From the NCBI RefSeq assembly GCF_004363655.1, contig NZ_SNZH01000018.1, positions 1 through 64,000 on the forward strand: a stretch of 64,000 nt of DNA. Reading direction: 5' to 3'. Position 1 is the first letter of the stretch, and each line of letters starts with the position of its first letter. The notes under the pieces were generated by a model. The model was not told the origin of the DNA and made no database searches. It saw only the letters and a list, made by a program, of their open reading frames with translations. A program made the position numbers and the translations under genes. Shown here in pieces: positions 33,899 to 43,064 of this stretch. The stretch comes from Tahibacter aquaticus (lineage in GTDB: Bacteria; Pseudomonadota; Gammaproteobacteria; Xanthomonadales; Rhodanobacteraceae).

Positions 33899-35113
33899 AT
33901 GAAGATCGCCCGCCTGCTCCCCCTGCTGGCCCTGTTTTCCTGTCCGCTGCTGGCTGCCGAACCGTCAGGTGCGGAGCAGCTCGGCAAGCTGCTGGCCAAT
34001 CGCGACAAGGACGCCTGTACCTCGCTGACTACCGAAGCGGAACTCTGGCGCGATGCCACGGCGGCCGATTACGGCAGCAGTGGCTGGGCGGCCTGGCGCA
34101 AGTACACCCAGGGCGACACGCCCTGGCGGGCCACGGGTGATTTCGATGGCGACGGCTTGCAGGATGTCGCCAAGGTCATCGTCGACAAGGCCGGCAAGCG
34201 CTGGATGATGGGGGTGATGTTCGGCCACGCGGACGGTGCGCCCTGTCATCGCTACCAGATTTCCGGCAGAGACCTGGCCACGCTGCCCATCGCCGGCGTG
34301 CTCACCTTGCCCAAGGGCAAGAACAGCCTCACCTGCCACCATATGGGCGAACAGGGGCCGGTCACCTGCACGGTGGAGAACGCAGCGTTTGCCGCGCGTA
34401 CCACCGACGCCCTGCTGACGTTCGACGACGTGCCGAGCTATTCCTCCGCCTATTTGTGGCAGCCGGGGGCCGAGGGCCGAAATCGCGGGAAGTTCGAACA
34501 GGCCGATGTGGCCTTGGCGGCCGACTATGCCGGCATGGCGGCGCATAGCCAGGCCGATGCGCAGAACAGCAAGGCGGGTGACGGCGTCAGCGCCGCCGAG
34601 CGCAAGGCGCTGGTGCAGGAGTTCGAGCAGGCCTGGTCGCGTCTGCAGGGTACGAAGAACTACCGTTCCATCCAGACTGCGCAGGTGTCGAGCGGGCAGG
34701 CGGGCGACGCGGTGACCCGCACGATCACGGAATACGCCGACGCCACGCACACCCGCACCACGCTGGAGAGCGGTGCTGCCTCGGTGGTTTTTCTGCGCAG
34801 TGGGGCGAAGGTCTGGACCCGTGCGGACGGCACGCACTGGACTGCCCTGCCCGACGAGGGCGCGCCGATGCCGATGGTCTCGCCCATCGGCGATGCCACC
34901 ATCACTGCTGTACGCCATGAAACGCGCGACGGCCGTGCGGTGAAAGTGCTGCAGCTGTCGGGCCAGAGCGAGACGACCCTGGTGCTGGATGTGGCGCGCA
35001 AGCTGCCGCTGCAGCGTATCGACAGCCTGAAGATCGGGCCCGCCACCAGCGTCACGCGTACCGACTACGACTATGACGTCAAGGTCGAGATCGTGCCGCC
35101 GGCGGTGCCGTGA
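33899..35113 (+). CDS. Secreted protein with FG-GAP/EF-hand-like motif
   Basis: A 404-residue exported protein with a signal peptide (KIARLLPLLALFSCPLLA). Near residue 80 a calcium-binding-like loop, GDFDGDGLQDVAKV, resembles FG-GAP or dockerin/EF-hand loops. The rest is beta-rich with four cysteines and is unassigned. ATG 33899 sits eight bases after AAGGA; ATG 33893, two codons earlier, would leave no spacing. Single gene. Confidence 0.8.
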   Translation: MKIARLLPLLALFSCPLLAAEPSGAEQLGKLLANRDKDACTSLTTEAELWRDATAADYGSSGWAAWRKYTQGDTPWRATGDFDGDGLQDVAKVIVDKAGKRWMMGVMFGHADGAPCHRYQISGRDLATLPIAGVLTLPKGKNSLTCHHMGEQGPVTCTVENAAFAARTTDALLTFDDVPSYSSAYLWQPGAEGRNRGKFEQADVALAADYAGMAAHSQADAQNSKAGDGVSAAERKALVQEFEQAWSRLQGTKNYRSIQTAQVSSGQAGDAVTRTITEYADATHTRTTLESGAASVVFLRSGAKVWTRADGTHWTALPDEGAPMPMVSPIGDATITAVRHETRDGRAVKVLQLSGQSETTLVLDVARKLPLQRIDSLKIGPATSVTRTDYDYDVKVEIVPPAVP

Positions 35114-35138
35114 ACGCAGCGGGCCGGTTCATTTTTTG

Positions 35139-35543
35139 TCACGCCGGATCGCGCGTATGCCGCACGATCGCGTCGGGCAGCTGTACCCAGGCATGGCGGC
35201 GAATCTCGTAGACGGAATGCTGCGGCGGCGGAAACGCCGCATCGCCGAAGGCGCCGACCGCGACGGAGACGCGGCCGCCCACGCCTTCTTCGGTATGAAA
35301 TACGGTCGATCCGCACCGCGGGCAGAAACGGAAGCGGAACTGCGCGCCTTGCTCGCCGGTGCGCAGGTATTCGGTTGCATGGCCGCTGACCGCGAACGGC
35401 GCGGCAAACGCTGCCAGCGCGGCGAACACGCTGCCGGTGCGGCGCTGGCAGGCCAGGCAATGGCATACGCCGGTGCCCAGCGGTTCGCCGTGTACGGTGA
35501 TGGACAGCTGGCCGCAGCAGCAGTGGGCGGTTCGGGTAGGCAT
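35139..35543 (-). CDS. GFA family (glutathione-dependent formaldehyde-activating enzyme-like) protein
   Basis: A 134-residue Mss4-fold zinc protein of the GFA family. Zinc cysteines are visible: HCCCGQL at the start, CHCLACQRRTG in the middle and FCPRCGS later, which give the structural and catalytic zinc sites. Named after an enzyme joining formaldehyde to glutathione; most homologues have no tested activity. ATG 35543 follows GAGG and starts at the conserved region, so the longer upstream frame is rejected. Confidence 0.88.
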   Translation of the reverse strand: MPTRTAHCCCGQLSITVHGEPLGTGVCHCLACQRRTGSVFAALAAFAAPFAVSGHATEYLRTGEQGAQFRFRFCPRCGSTVFHTEEGVGGRVSVAVGAFGDAAFPPPQHSVYEIRRHAWVQLPDAIVRHTRDPA

Positions 35544-35778
35544 GCCAGCCTCGCGAGAATTCTGTGCAGTGTAGCGGCGCGCGCCGTGCACGCGTGATCG
35601 CCGGTCTGGCGATGGCGTACCCGATTCGTGCCCTCTGCCCGCTGCGCCAGCCGACGTGCCGTTGGCGCGAATAGCGGACTCGTGTGGCACCGGTCACAGT
35701 ACGCGCAACGTGCTGTTCGTTCGGTCTCCGTCGTGCGTTTGCCTCGATGACACCGTATCGGTATCGGGAGGTTGTTCC

Positions 35779-36096
35779 ATGCGCACCGCATCGACAGATC
35801 GGCCGCCGTTCCCCCCACTGCGCGCCCTGCTGCCTTGCCTCGGGCTGTTTCTGCTCGCCGGCACGGCGTTATGCGGTACGGCGCTGGCGCAACAGGTCAC
35901 CAGTCATCTCATCGCCGCCGGTGGCGGCACCAGCCGTTCACCGGGAGGTTGCCGCGTGCTGGAAGGCAGCGTGGGCCAGCCTGCGCTTGGCGCGGCCAGC
36001 GGCGGCGCATTCACGCTGCGCGCGGGCTACTGGGCCGGCCCGGGCAGCCAGCGCCGCGACAGTGTCTTCTCCGGCGATTTCGAGGAGTGCAATTGA
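35779..36096 (+). CDS. Small secreted protein with FxxxFE-type C-terminal tail
   Basis: A 105-residue exported protein: signal peptide (LPCLGLFLLAGTALCGTALA), then a short Gly/Ser repeat unit, GGGTSRSPGGCRVLEGSVGQ and ASGGAFTLRAGYWAG, known from many Xanthomonadales and planctomycete extracellular proteins. It ends RRDSVFSGDFEECN, close to the FxxGFD tail of two other secreted proteins here. ATG 35779 has GGGAGG in front. Its stop overlaps the next start by one base (TGATG), so the two are coupled. Confidence 0.78.
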   Translation: MRTASTDRPPFPPLRALLPCLGLFLLAGTALCGTALAQQVTSHLIAAGGGTSRSPGGCRVLEGSVGQPALGAASGGAFTLRAGYWAGPGSQRRDSVFSGDFEECN

Positions 36097-37016
36097 TGAA
36101 TACCCGTCCTTCTTTCCGCACCGCGTGGTATCGCGCCGCTGCCTTGCTGCTTTGCCTGGCCTGCATCGGCCCGGCTATCGCGCAGCCTTCTCCACAATTG
36201 CCGGATTTCACTTACCAGGGGCGGCTGCAGCAAAGTGGCGCGCCGGCCAACGGCAGCTTCGATCTCGCATTTGCGCTGTACGACCAGCCGACCGGCGGCA
36301 GCCAGGTCGGCACGACGGTGACCGAAGCGGATTTCCCCGTCGTCGACGGCATTTTCGATGTGTCGCTGAGTTTCCCGGGCGCGTTTACCGGTACGCAGTT
36401 GTATCTGCAGGTCAGCGTGGAGGGCACGCCGCTGTTGCCGCGCCAGGCGGTGGCGACGGCGCCGGTATCGCAGTTCACGCTGAGCGGCAGCATCGGCGGT
36501 GCGGCGGGCGGTGTGCTGGCGGGTACTTATCCGAATCCTACCCTGGCGGCGGGGGCCGTCGGCAATTCCGCGATCGCCACCGGTGCCGTGAGCAATTCCA
36601 AACTGGCGGCGGATTCGGTGACGGCATCGAAGATTTTCACCGGCTCCGTCGGCACTACCGAGCTGGCCAGCGACGCGGTCACGGCAGAGAAGATCGCCAA
36701 CGGCGCGGTGGTCACGGCGGCCATCGCCAATGACAGCGTCACCCGCGGCAAATTCGCCGGCGGCTACAGCAATGGCGCGATCGCCGCCACGGTGGCGGCG
36801 AACGATTGCAACGACTACAACCTGGCTATCTCCGGCGCCGAGGTGAACGACATGCTGCTGTTCAATCTGCAGTCGTCGGTCAGCCTACCGGCGAACATGC
36901 TGATACAGCCGCTGCGGGTGGTCAGTGCCGATACCGTGCAGGTGCGGATATGCAATTTCGGCAGTACGACGCAGAGCACGGGAACGATCGGCATCTATCT
37001 GCTGACCCTGCGCTGA
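36096..37016 (+). CDS. Secreted fibre-like repeat protein
   Basis: A 306-residue exported protein. A signal peptide (AAALLLCLACIGPAIA) is followed by FTYQGRLQQSGAPANGSFDL and LYDQPTGG, a domain seen on surface proteins of several phyla. A central run of short degenerate repeats (residues 140-230: AAGAVGNSAIATGAVSNSKL, then AADSVTASKI and TTELASDAVTAEKI) suggests a beta-helical or tail-fibre-like stalk. The C-terminal domain is unassigned. It is translated with the preceding small protein (TGATG overlap) and probably forms a surface structure with it. Confidence 0.78.
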   Translation: MNTRPSFRTAWYRAAALLLCLACIGPAIAQPSPQLPDFTYQGRLQQSGAPANGSFDLAFALYDQPTGGSQVGTTVTEADFPVVDGIFDVSLSFPGAFTGTQLYLQVSVEGTPLLPRQAVATAPVSQFTLSGSIGGAAGGVLAGTYPNPTLAAGAVGNSAIATGAVSNSKLAADSVTASKIFTGSVGTTELASDAVTAEKIANGAVVTAAIANDSVTRGKFAGGYSNGAIAATVAANDCNDYNLAISGAEVNDMLLFNLQSSVSLPANMLIQPLRVVSADTVQVRICNFGSTTQSTGTIGIYLLTLR

Positions 37017-37190
37017 CAGGACTGCCTGCGGTGCGGCGCGGCCATGGGGGCTTTGTCAGGGGGAATCGTGTTCGGGTCGGTCGGGGGCGCGACGTTCGCC
37101 AGCTCGCGTAGCGGCCGGCGGAGCCCGGGCGATGCTGCCGATCGCCCGGGTTTTCCCGGCATGTTTCGGCCTGCCCGATCCGTGTCGGCA

Positions 37191-39290
37191 TCAGGGACAG
37201 CCGGCGGGCGCCGCGTCGAAGCCGTCGGCAAAAACGCTGTCGAACGCCACCGCGTCGAATTCGTAGGCGCCGAGGTCGGGCGCGCTGCCGGCCACGCGCC
37301 CAAAGCCGCGCTGGTCGACCAGCGGCAGCGGTCCGGCACACGCCGCGCCGGCGTCGATGGCTGGGCTGCCCGGGCTCAGTGCCATCGTGGCGCTGGGGCC
37401 GCCGTTGTCGTTCAACAGGCCGAGCAGCGGGTCGGCAGCGATGGGGAATACCGGCAAGGCGGGGGCGCCGTTCGCCGCGGTCGAGGTCATGACCAGCGTG
37501 GTGCCGGCCGCTGTTGTCGCCGCCGCCGCTGCGTTGCCTAGTCCGCCGGCCACGCCGGCCGGCTGGTCGACGACCAGGTCGGCGCCGCCCGTGCTGTTGG
37601 ACAGGATGCTGTTGTGCAGGGTCAGTGCCGCGGTTGTGCTGCCGCTGCTGGCGGCTGCGTTGTAGGCCAGCGAGTAGATCGCGCCGCCCGCCGCGGCGCC
37701 GTTGCCGCGGCGGCCGGTGCCGCCCACGACGGTATTTCCGGCCAGGGTGGAAAAGCGCACGGTGAGCCTGCCGTTGAGATTGAACACGGCGCCGCCCAGG
37801 CCGCTGCCGCCGTTGCCTTCGAGGTCGGGCCGCGAGCCATCGCCAGAGGGGCCGCCGGTCGCCGTGTTGTTGGCGAGGGTGCTGTTGATCAGGGTGACGT
37901 TGCCGGCGTGGTTGAAGAGGGCGCCGCCCAAGCCGGCGCCGCCGCCGCCGTTGGCCGCGGGGTGGGGAAAGCTGGCGCCGCCGCCGAAGCCACCGGTGCC
38001 CTCGCTACCGGCACCGGCGCCACCGCCGAAGCCGCCTTTGCCGCCGCGATTGGCACTGCCGCCGCCGCCGCCGAAACCGCCGCCGCCGGCCGCCAGCGAC
38101 TGGCCTGAGTCGGCGCCGCCGCTCCCCACGCCGCCACCGCCGCCGCTGCCGCCGATGGCGCCATTGGCGAAGCTGCCGGCGCCGGGGCTGGGGGAAGCGC
38201 CAAAGCGTTCGGTCAATCCGCCGGGGCCGCCGCCGAAACCGCCGCCGCCGCCGGCGTTGTTGTAGACGCTGTTGATTCCGCTGCCCCCACCGCCGCCGCC
38301 GCCGTTGCCGCCCGGGCCGCCGGTACCGGTGTTGTTGTGGCTGCCCGCGCCAGCCAGGCCGCTGGGCACGCCGCCGCCGGCGCCGCCGCGCCCGCCCGCG
38401 CCGTTGCCGTTGAGTCCTGCGTCGCTGGTGCCTTTGGGTACGACACCGCCCATGGCGCCGCCGCCACCGCTGCCGTCGCTGGCCATGCCGCCGCCGGAGG
38501 AGGCGCCGCCGATCGTGGTGCCGCCGCCGAAGGCCTGGTTGTTGCTCAGGGTGACGCCGCTCAGGGTCAGCGTGCCCTGGTTGAAGAGGGCGCCGCCCAT
38601 GCCGGCACCGCCGCCGCCGTTGGTGCTGCGGCCGCCGCGCTGCACGCCGCCGTGCAGGGTGAGGTTGCGCAGGGTCAGGTCGCCGCGCCCCGGGGTGTTG
38701 TAGCCCGGCGTGGCGCTGCTTTCGGCATCGGCGCCGATGAAGAAGAAGCGCAGGTGCGGTGACGTGCCGACAACGGCGTTCAGCGTCGCGCCGTTGCCGT
38801 CGATGGTGAGGGGGCTGGCGATGGGCGGCAGGGCGTTGGGTCCGTACCAGAAGTTGTCCGGGCTGTCGCTGTGCAGGTCGATCGTGGCGGCCGGCGGCAG
38901 CTGGATGGTGTTGGCGCCCGCCGCGGCGCCGGAACAGGTGCCGCTGCCGATGGCGGTCGTGGCGGATTCCGACAGCGGGGCTATCGTGGTCGCGCCTGCC
39001 GGCGTGGCGTTGGCCGGGTTGTTCGCGCGGTTTGCCGCGTAGATGGCTTGTGCCAGCGTGCAGGTGCTGGCCGACGAGGCGCCGGTGTCGGTGACGAGGA
39101 TCGCGGCCTGTGCCGCCGATGCGGTCAGCAGGCCAAGCAGCGTACCGGCGACCAGGCCGGCCCCCACGCGCGGCAGGCCATGCCGGGTCCGGCGGCCGGC
39201 TGTTCCTGTCGCGCCATGCCCACTCGGCAGGCTGCAGGCAGGCACGCCATCGGAGATGCCGCGGCGCGGCGGACGGAGCGGGAAATTCAT
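37191..39290 (-). CDS. Large glycine-rich choice-of-anchor-Q surface protein
   Basis: A 699-residue exported protein. A long signal region ends in VGAGLVAGTLLGLLTASAAQA; a beta-helix (NNTATGG and GNTVVGG type turns) is interrupted at about residues 220-480 by extreme glycine-rich sequence with runs of four to seven Gly. The LNDNGGPSATMALSPGSPAI and DLGAYEF blocks define choice-of-anchor Q. The end, FDSVFADGFDAAPAGCP, carries the FxxGFD tail. ATG 39290 has AAGGAAA upstream. It is transcribed divergently from the sigma factor gene and could be its target. GC and codon bias are extreme, so antisense frames are long but not real. Confidence 0.87.
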   Translation of the reverse strand: MNFPLRPPRRGISDGVPACSLPSGHGATGTAGRRTRHGLPRVGAGLVAGTLLGLLTASAAQAAILVTDTGASSASTCTLAQAIYAANRANNPANATPAGATTIAPLSESATTAIGSGTCSGAAAGANTIQLPPAATIDLHSDSPDNFWYGPNALPPIASPLTIDGNGATLNAVVGTSPHLRFFFIGADAESSATPGYNTPGRGDLTLRNLTLHGGVQRGGRSTNGGGGAGMGGALFNQGTLTLSGVTLSNNQAFGGGTTIGGASSGGGMASDGSGGGGAMGGVVPKGTSDAGLNGNGAGGRGGAGGGVPSGLAGAGSHNNTGTGGPGGNGGGGGGGSGINSVYNNAGGGGGFGGGPGGLTERFGASPSPGAGSFANGAIGGSGGGGGVGSGGADSGQSLAAGGGGFGGGGGSANRGGKGGFGGGAGAGSEGTGGFGGGASFPHPAANGGGGAGLGGALFNHAGNVTLINSTLANNTATGGPSGDGSRPDLEGNGGSGLGGAVFNLNGRLTVRFSTLAGNTVVGGTGRRGNGAAAGGAIYSLAYNAAASSGSTTAALTLHNSILSNSTGGADLVVDQPAGVAGGLGNAAAAATTAAGTTLVMTSTAANGAPALPVFPIAADPLLGLLNDNGGPSATMALSPGSPAIDAGAACAGPLPLVDQRGFGRVAGSAPDLGAYEFDAVAFDSVFADGFDAAPAGCP

Positions 39291-39643
39291 GCAGGTTTCC
39301 TTTATGGGTTTGTGCCGTCGGGCGCGGGTCTGGTGGCGGACCTCGGCCGGTCGAACGGTGGGCAAGGGTTTTCGGTCGGCGCGATGCCCGCGGTGGGTGG
39401 TCTGAACGACGCAGCGCCGGGAATTGCGCCATGGGGATGCGTTTTTCCTGGCACAGGCGCTGCGGGGTGCAAGCGGGCGCTGCCAGGGCGCTGGGCCGGC
39501 CGGGAGTGGGGTTGGTGCCACGGTTTGTCGAGCGCACGGACGGCGGCGACGGTCGTGCTGGCATGCGGCGCCGTCGCCGGCTTTATGCGCGCGACGCAGG
39601 ACGCCGGTATGCTGGTTTCCTACCGCGAATCGATTGGCAGTTC
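39291..39643. other. Divergent promoter region between surface protein and sigma factor
   Basis: 353 bases with no believable gene separate the two divergent start codons, so it must hold both promoters. A TATGCT at 39608-39613 lies at a suitable distance from the sigma gene, but no convincing -35 or ECF-type GAAC motif could be assigned. Confidence 0.5.
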
Positions 39644-40168
39644 ATGGGCGAAGACAGTTCCAGCAGTGGCGTCGACGAGCTGGCCGCGCGCCTGTATCAG
39701 CAGCTGCGTGTGCTGGCGCGCAGCGAGCGCCGGCGCAGCGGCGGGCCCGATACGCTGCACACCACGGCGCTGGTCAACGAGGTCTATCTCAAGCTGGCCG
39801 ATGCCGAGCGGCTGCGCTTTGGCGAACCGCGCCAGTTCTTTGCCTACGCGGCGCAGGCCATGCGGCATATCTTGCTGGACCGCGCCAAGCTGCAGACGCG
39901 CCTCAAGCGCGCGGACAGCCGCCTGCGGGTTTCGCTGACCGATCCGGACGTGGAAGCCATCAGCGTCGACCCGAACGATGCCGTTGTGCTCGATGCGGCA
40001 TTGACCGAGCTGGCCAAGCTCGATACGCGCGCGGCGCAGGTGGTCGATCTGCATTTCTTCGCGGGGCTGGGCCTGCAGCGGATCGCCGATCTGCTCGGTG
40101 TGCATCGGCGCACCGTCGATCGCGACTGGCGCTTCGCGTCGGCGTTCCTGAAAAGTCACCTGGTCTGA
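39644..40168 (+). CDS. ECF sigma factor (TIGR02999 / kinase-linked type)
   Basis: A 174-residue RNA polymerase sigma factor of the extracytoplasmic-function class. Region 2 is ALVNEVYLKLADAERL and ARAMRHILLDRAK-like (here FAYAAQAMRHILLDRAKLQ); region 4 is GLQRIADLLGVHRRTVDRDW. It matches the TIGR02999 group, whose members are followed by a Ser/Thr kinase and lack an anti-sigma gene. ATG 39644 gives the usual length. Its stop overlaps the kinase start (TGATG). In the known examples of kinase-linked ECFs the kinase switches the sigma on by phosphorylation; the same is inferred here. Confidence 0.88.
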   Translation: MGEDSSSSGVDELAARLYQQLRVLARSERRRSGGPDTLHTTALVNEVYLKLADAERLRFGEPRQFFAYAAQAMRHILLDRAKLQTRLKRADSRLRVSLTDPDVEAISVDPNDAVVLDAALTELAKLDTRAAQVVDLHFFAGLGLQRIADLLGVHRRTVDRDWRFASAFLKSHLV

Positions 40169-42966
40169 TGCCGCCGCCGCTGGGTCTGCGGGACTGCTTC
40201 GACAGGCTGGTCGACTTGCCGGTGTCGGAGCGTGCGGCCTGGCTGGATGCGCACGATATCGACGCAGCGCTGCGCGAGCAGGTGCGCAAGATGCTGGCCG
40301 CGGACGGCGTGGAAAACGACGCGGTGCCGCTGTTCAGGGCGGGTGCCGCGGCCTTGGCGGCGGAGTTCACGCCGGAGTCCGACGAGGGCGCCGGGCTGAT
40401 CGGCACGACGATGGGCCCGTATCGGCTGAGCGGCGTTCTGGGCCAGGGCGGCACCTCGCTGGTGTTTCGCGCCGAGCGTCCGATGGGCGAGGGCATCCAG
40501 GTCGTGGCATTGAAGGTGCTGCGTACCGGCCTGTTTTCCGCCGACAGCCAGCGCCGTTTCCGGCGCGAACAAGGGATGTTGAGCCAGTTGTCGCATCCGA
40601 ACATCGCCGGGCTTGTCGACGGTGGCATCGGTGCCGGCGGTATTCCGTATATCGCCATGGAATTCGTCGACGGCCTGGCGATCACCGATTACGCCACGGC
40701 GAACGCGCTTGATCTGCCGGCGCGCCTGCGCCTGCTGGTCACGGTCTGCCGCGCGGTGAACAGCGCGCATCGCGCGCTGGTGGTGCACAGGGACCTGAAG
40801 CCGTCGAACGTGCTGGTCAGCCGCGAAGGCGTGGTCAAGGTGCTGGATTTCGGCATCGCCCAGCTGCTCGACGACGGCAGCGGGAACAGTGCACAGACGC
40901 AAGTGGTGTCGCTGACGCCGGGCTATGCGGCGCCGGAGCAATACCAGCCTGGCCCGGTGACGACCGCGACCGATATCTACGCGCTGGGCGTGCTGCTGGC
41001 GGAATTGCTGATCGGCCGGCCGGTGGCACCGGCGTCGTTTTCGGTGTTGTCGCGCGCGTGCGTCGAGGCGCCGCCCGAGGTGTCGGCTGGCTTGCCGGCC
41101 CCCGCGGCGCTGCGGCGCCTGCTGCGCGGCGATCTCGATGCGATTTACAGCACGGCCTGCGCCGCAGAGCCCGACCGGCGCTACGGCTCGGTCGCGCTGC
41201 TGGCCGAGGATCTGGAACGCTATCTGCAGAACCTGCCGGTCAGCGCGCGCGCGCCGTCGGTGATGTATCGCTTGCGCAAATACGTGCGGCGCCATTGGAT
41301 CGGCGCGAGTGCGGCACTGCTGGGCGGGCTTGCCGTTGTGATCGGCATGTCCACGACGCTGTGGCAGGCACGGCTGGCGCACGAGGAAAGCCAGCGCGCC
41401 ACCGCGGTGAGCAATTTCCTGATGGGGCTGTTCGAAGCCTCGAAACCCGGGCAATTGCCGGAACAGCGCCTGACGCTGGAGCAACTGGTGCACCGCGCCA
41501 GCGCGCGGCTGCAGAAAGAAACCGACCTGCCCACGGCGACACGCATCGACATGCTGCGCCTGCTCGGCGAGGTGAGCATGGATGCCAGCGATTTCGCCGA
41601 GGCGGAACGTCTGCTGCAACAGGCGCTGGATCTCGGGCGCAGCGCGTATGCGGCAGATGCACCGGCGCTGCTGCGCATCCGCCTGTTGCTGGCGCAGCTG
41701 CTGCTGCGGCAGAACCGCTACGCCGATGCTGCTGACGCGTACGAGGCGATGCTTCCACCGCTGCGCACGTCGACGGACGCGACGAGTATCCGCGCGCTGC
41801 AGAACTACGCCTTTGCGCTGATGTATTCCGCGCGCGCGGAACAGGCGCTGGCGGTTTCCACCGACGCTACCCAGGCAGCTACTGCTTTCTACGGCAGCGG
41901 TTCGCAGGGCGCGGTTCTGGCGTCGCTGGAGCACGGTACCCTGCTGTCCGGCGCGGGGCAGCCAGCGCGGGCGGTTGCGGTGATCGAACCGGCCCTGCAG
42001 CACTGGCGCGATGCCGGCTGGCCGCCGGATCGGGATTTCCTGCGCGGGTTGTCCAACCAGGCCGGCGCACGCGTGTCGCTGGGTGAAATGCGCGCGGCCG
42101 AGCAGCTCGCGCGGGAAAGCCTGGCGACGGGCGAACTGATCTATCCGTCGCCGCACGAGCAGATTGCCGCGGCGTTGCTCAACCTGGGCGATGTGCTGCT
42201 GCAGACGGAGCACCTGGACGAAGCCGATGCGGTGCTGGCGCGCGCGTTGGCGATGTACCGGGCGATCTACGGCGCCGGTCATATGCGCGAAGCCAACACG
42301 CTGACGCGCATCGGCCAGCTGCAATGGCGCCGGCGCGATCTGGCCGCGGCAGCGCAATCCCTACTGCAGGCACAGCCGTGGTGTGCCAGGCCCGGCCTGC
42401 ATGCGACGCGGACCTGTATCAACATCGACACGGAAGACGCCCGTATTGCGCTGGCGCAGGGCAACCTGGCGCAGGCCGATGCCCGCAGCGCGCGCGGCCT
42501 GGCGATGGCGCGCGAGCTGTTTCGCAACGACAACGTCGCCACGGCCGAACTGCTGGAGCTGCGCGCCGGCGTGCACCTGGGCAACGGCGATGCCGCTGCA
42601 GCCCTGGCCGCCTGCGACGACGCGCAGGCGATGCTGCGCCGCCTGGGCGAAACCCAGGGGCCGAGCGCCGTCGCGGTAGCCGTGCGGCGTGCAGCGGTGC
42701 TCGACGATCTGCGCCGGTATCCGGAAGCGCTGACAGACATTCAGCAGGCAGTGGCGCTCTGGCAGCGCCTTGCGCCCGACGGCTATCGGCGTCGCGCCGA
42801 GATGCTCGCGCAACTCGCACAGCTGCAGTCGAAGTCAGGAGATCTGCCGGCCGCACGGGCCACGGCGCAGTCGGCGCTGGCGCTGGTCGGGCACAGCGAA
42901 CAGATCGATCCGGCGCGGCTGGCAACGCTGCAGTCGCTGGCCGCTGCGTCGTCACGCCGGCATTGA
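40168..42966 (+). CDS. Membrane Ser/Thr protein kinase with TPR sensor domain
   Basis: A 932-residue protein. Residues 80-360 are a Hanks-type kinase: glycine loop LGQGGTSLVFRAE (near 90), HRDLKPSNVLV (near 207), DFGIAQLL (near 227) and APEQYQPGPVTTATDIYALG. One membrane helix, WIGASAALLGGLAVVIGMST (near 377-397), separates it from a C-terminal region of tetratricopeptide repeats that should lie in the periplasm (residues 410-930), e.g. YADAADAYEAMLPPL. It is coupled by overlap to the sigma gene and thus likely its activating kinase; the TPR part would sense the signal. Confidence 0.9.
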   Translation: MPPPLGLRDCFDRLVDLPVSERAAWLDAHDIDAALREQVRKMLAADGVENDAVPLFRAGAAALAAEFTPESDEGAGLIGTTMGPYRLSGVLGQGGTSLVFRAERPMGEGIQVVALKVLRTGLFSADSQRRFRREQGMLSQLSHPNIAGLVDGGIGAGGIPYIAMEFVDGLAITDYATANALDLPARLRLLVTVCRAVNSAHRALVVHRDLKPSNVLVSREGVVKVLDFGIAQLLDDGSGNSAQTQVVSLTPGYAAPEQYQPGPVTTATDIYALGVLLAELLIGRPVAPASFSVLSRACVEAPPEVSAGLPAPAALRRLLRGDLDAIYSTACAAEPDRRYGSVALLAEDLERYLQNLPVSARAPSVMYRLRKYVRRHWIGASAALLGGLAVVIGMSTTLWQARLAHEESQRATAVSNFLMGLFEASKPGQLPEQRLTLEQLVHRASARLQKETDLPTATRIDMLRLLGEVSMDASDFAEAERLLQQALDLGRSAYAADAPALLRIRLLLAQLLLRQNRYADAADAYEAMLPPLRTSTDATSIRALQNYAFALMYSARAEQALAVSTDATQAATAFYGSGSQGAVLASLEHGTLLSGAGQPARAVAVIEPALQHWRDAGWPPDRDFLRGLSNQAGARVSLGEMRAAEQLARESLATGELIYPSPHEQIAAALLNLGDVLLQTEHLDEADAVLARALAMYRAIYGAGHMREANTLTRIGQLQWRRRDLAAAAQSLLQAQPWCARPGLHATRTCINIDTEDARIALAQGNLAQADARSARGLAMARELFRNDNVATAELLELRAGVHLGNGDAAAALAACDDAQAMLRRLGETQGPSAVAVAVRRAAVLDDLRRYPEALTDIQQAVALWQRLAPDGYRRRAEMLAQLAQLQSKSGDLPAARATAQSALALVGHSEQIDPARLATLQSLAAASSRRH

Positions 42967-43064
42967 TGCGTGGCGTCGGCGTGCGGCGCTGCGTGTCTGG
43001 CGGCAGTGCAGAAATCCGTTGTGGAGAATTGCGCATTCCGCGCATGTGCGCGGCGGCCGCGTTG

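Noticed and set aside
37191-39290. PE_PGRS-like mycobacterial protein
   Set aside because: The glycine-rich part is an insertion in a choice-of-anchor-Q beta-helix with a signal peptide; no PE domain is present.
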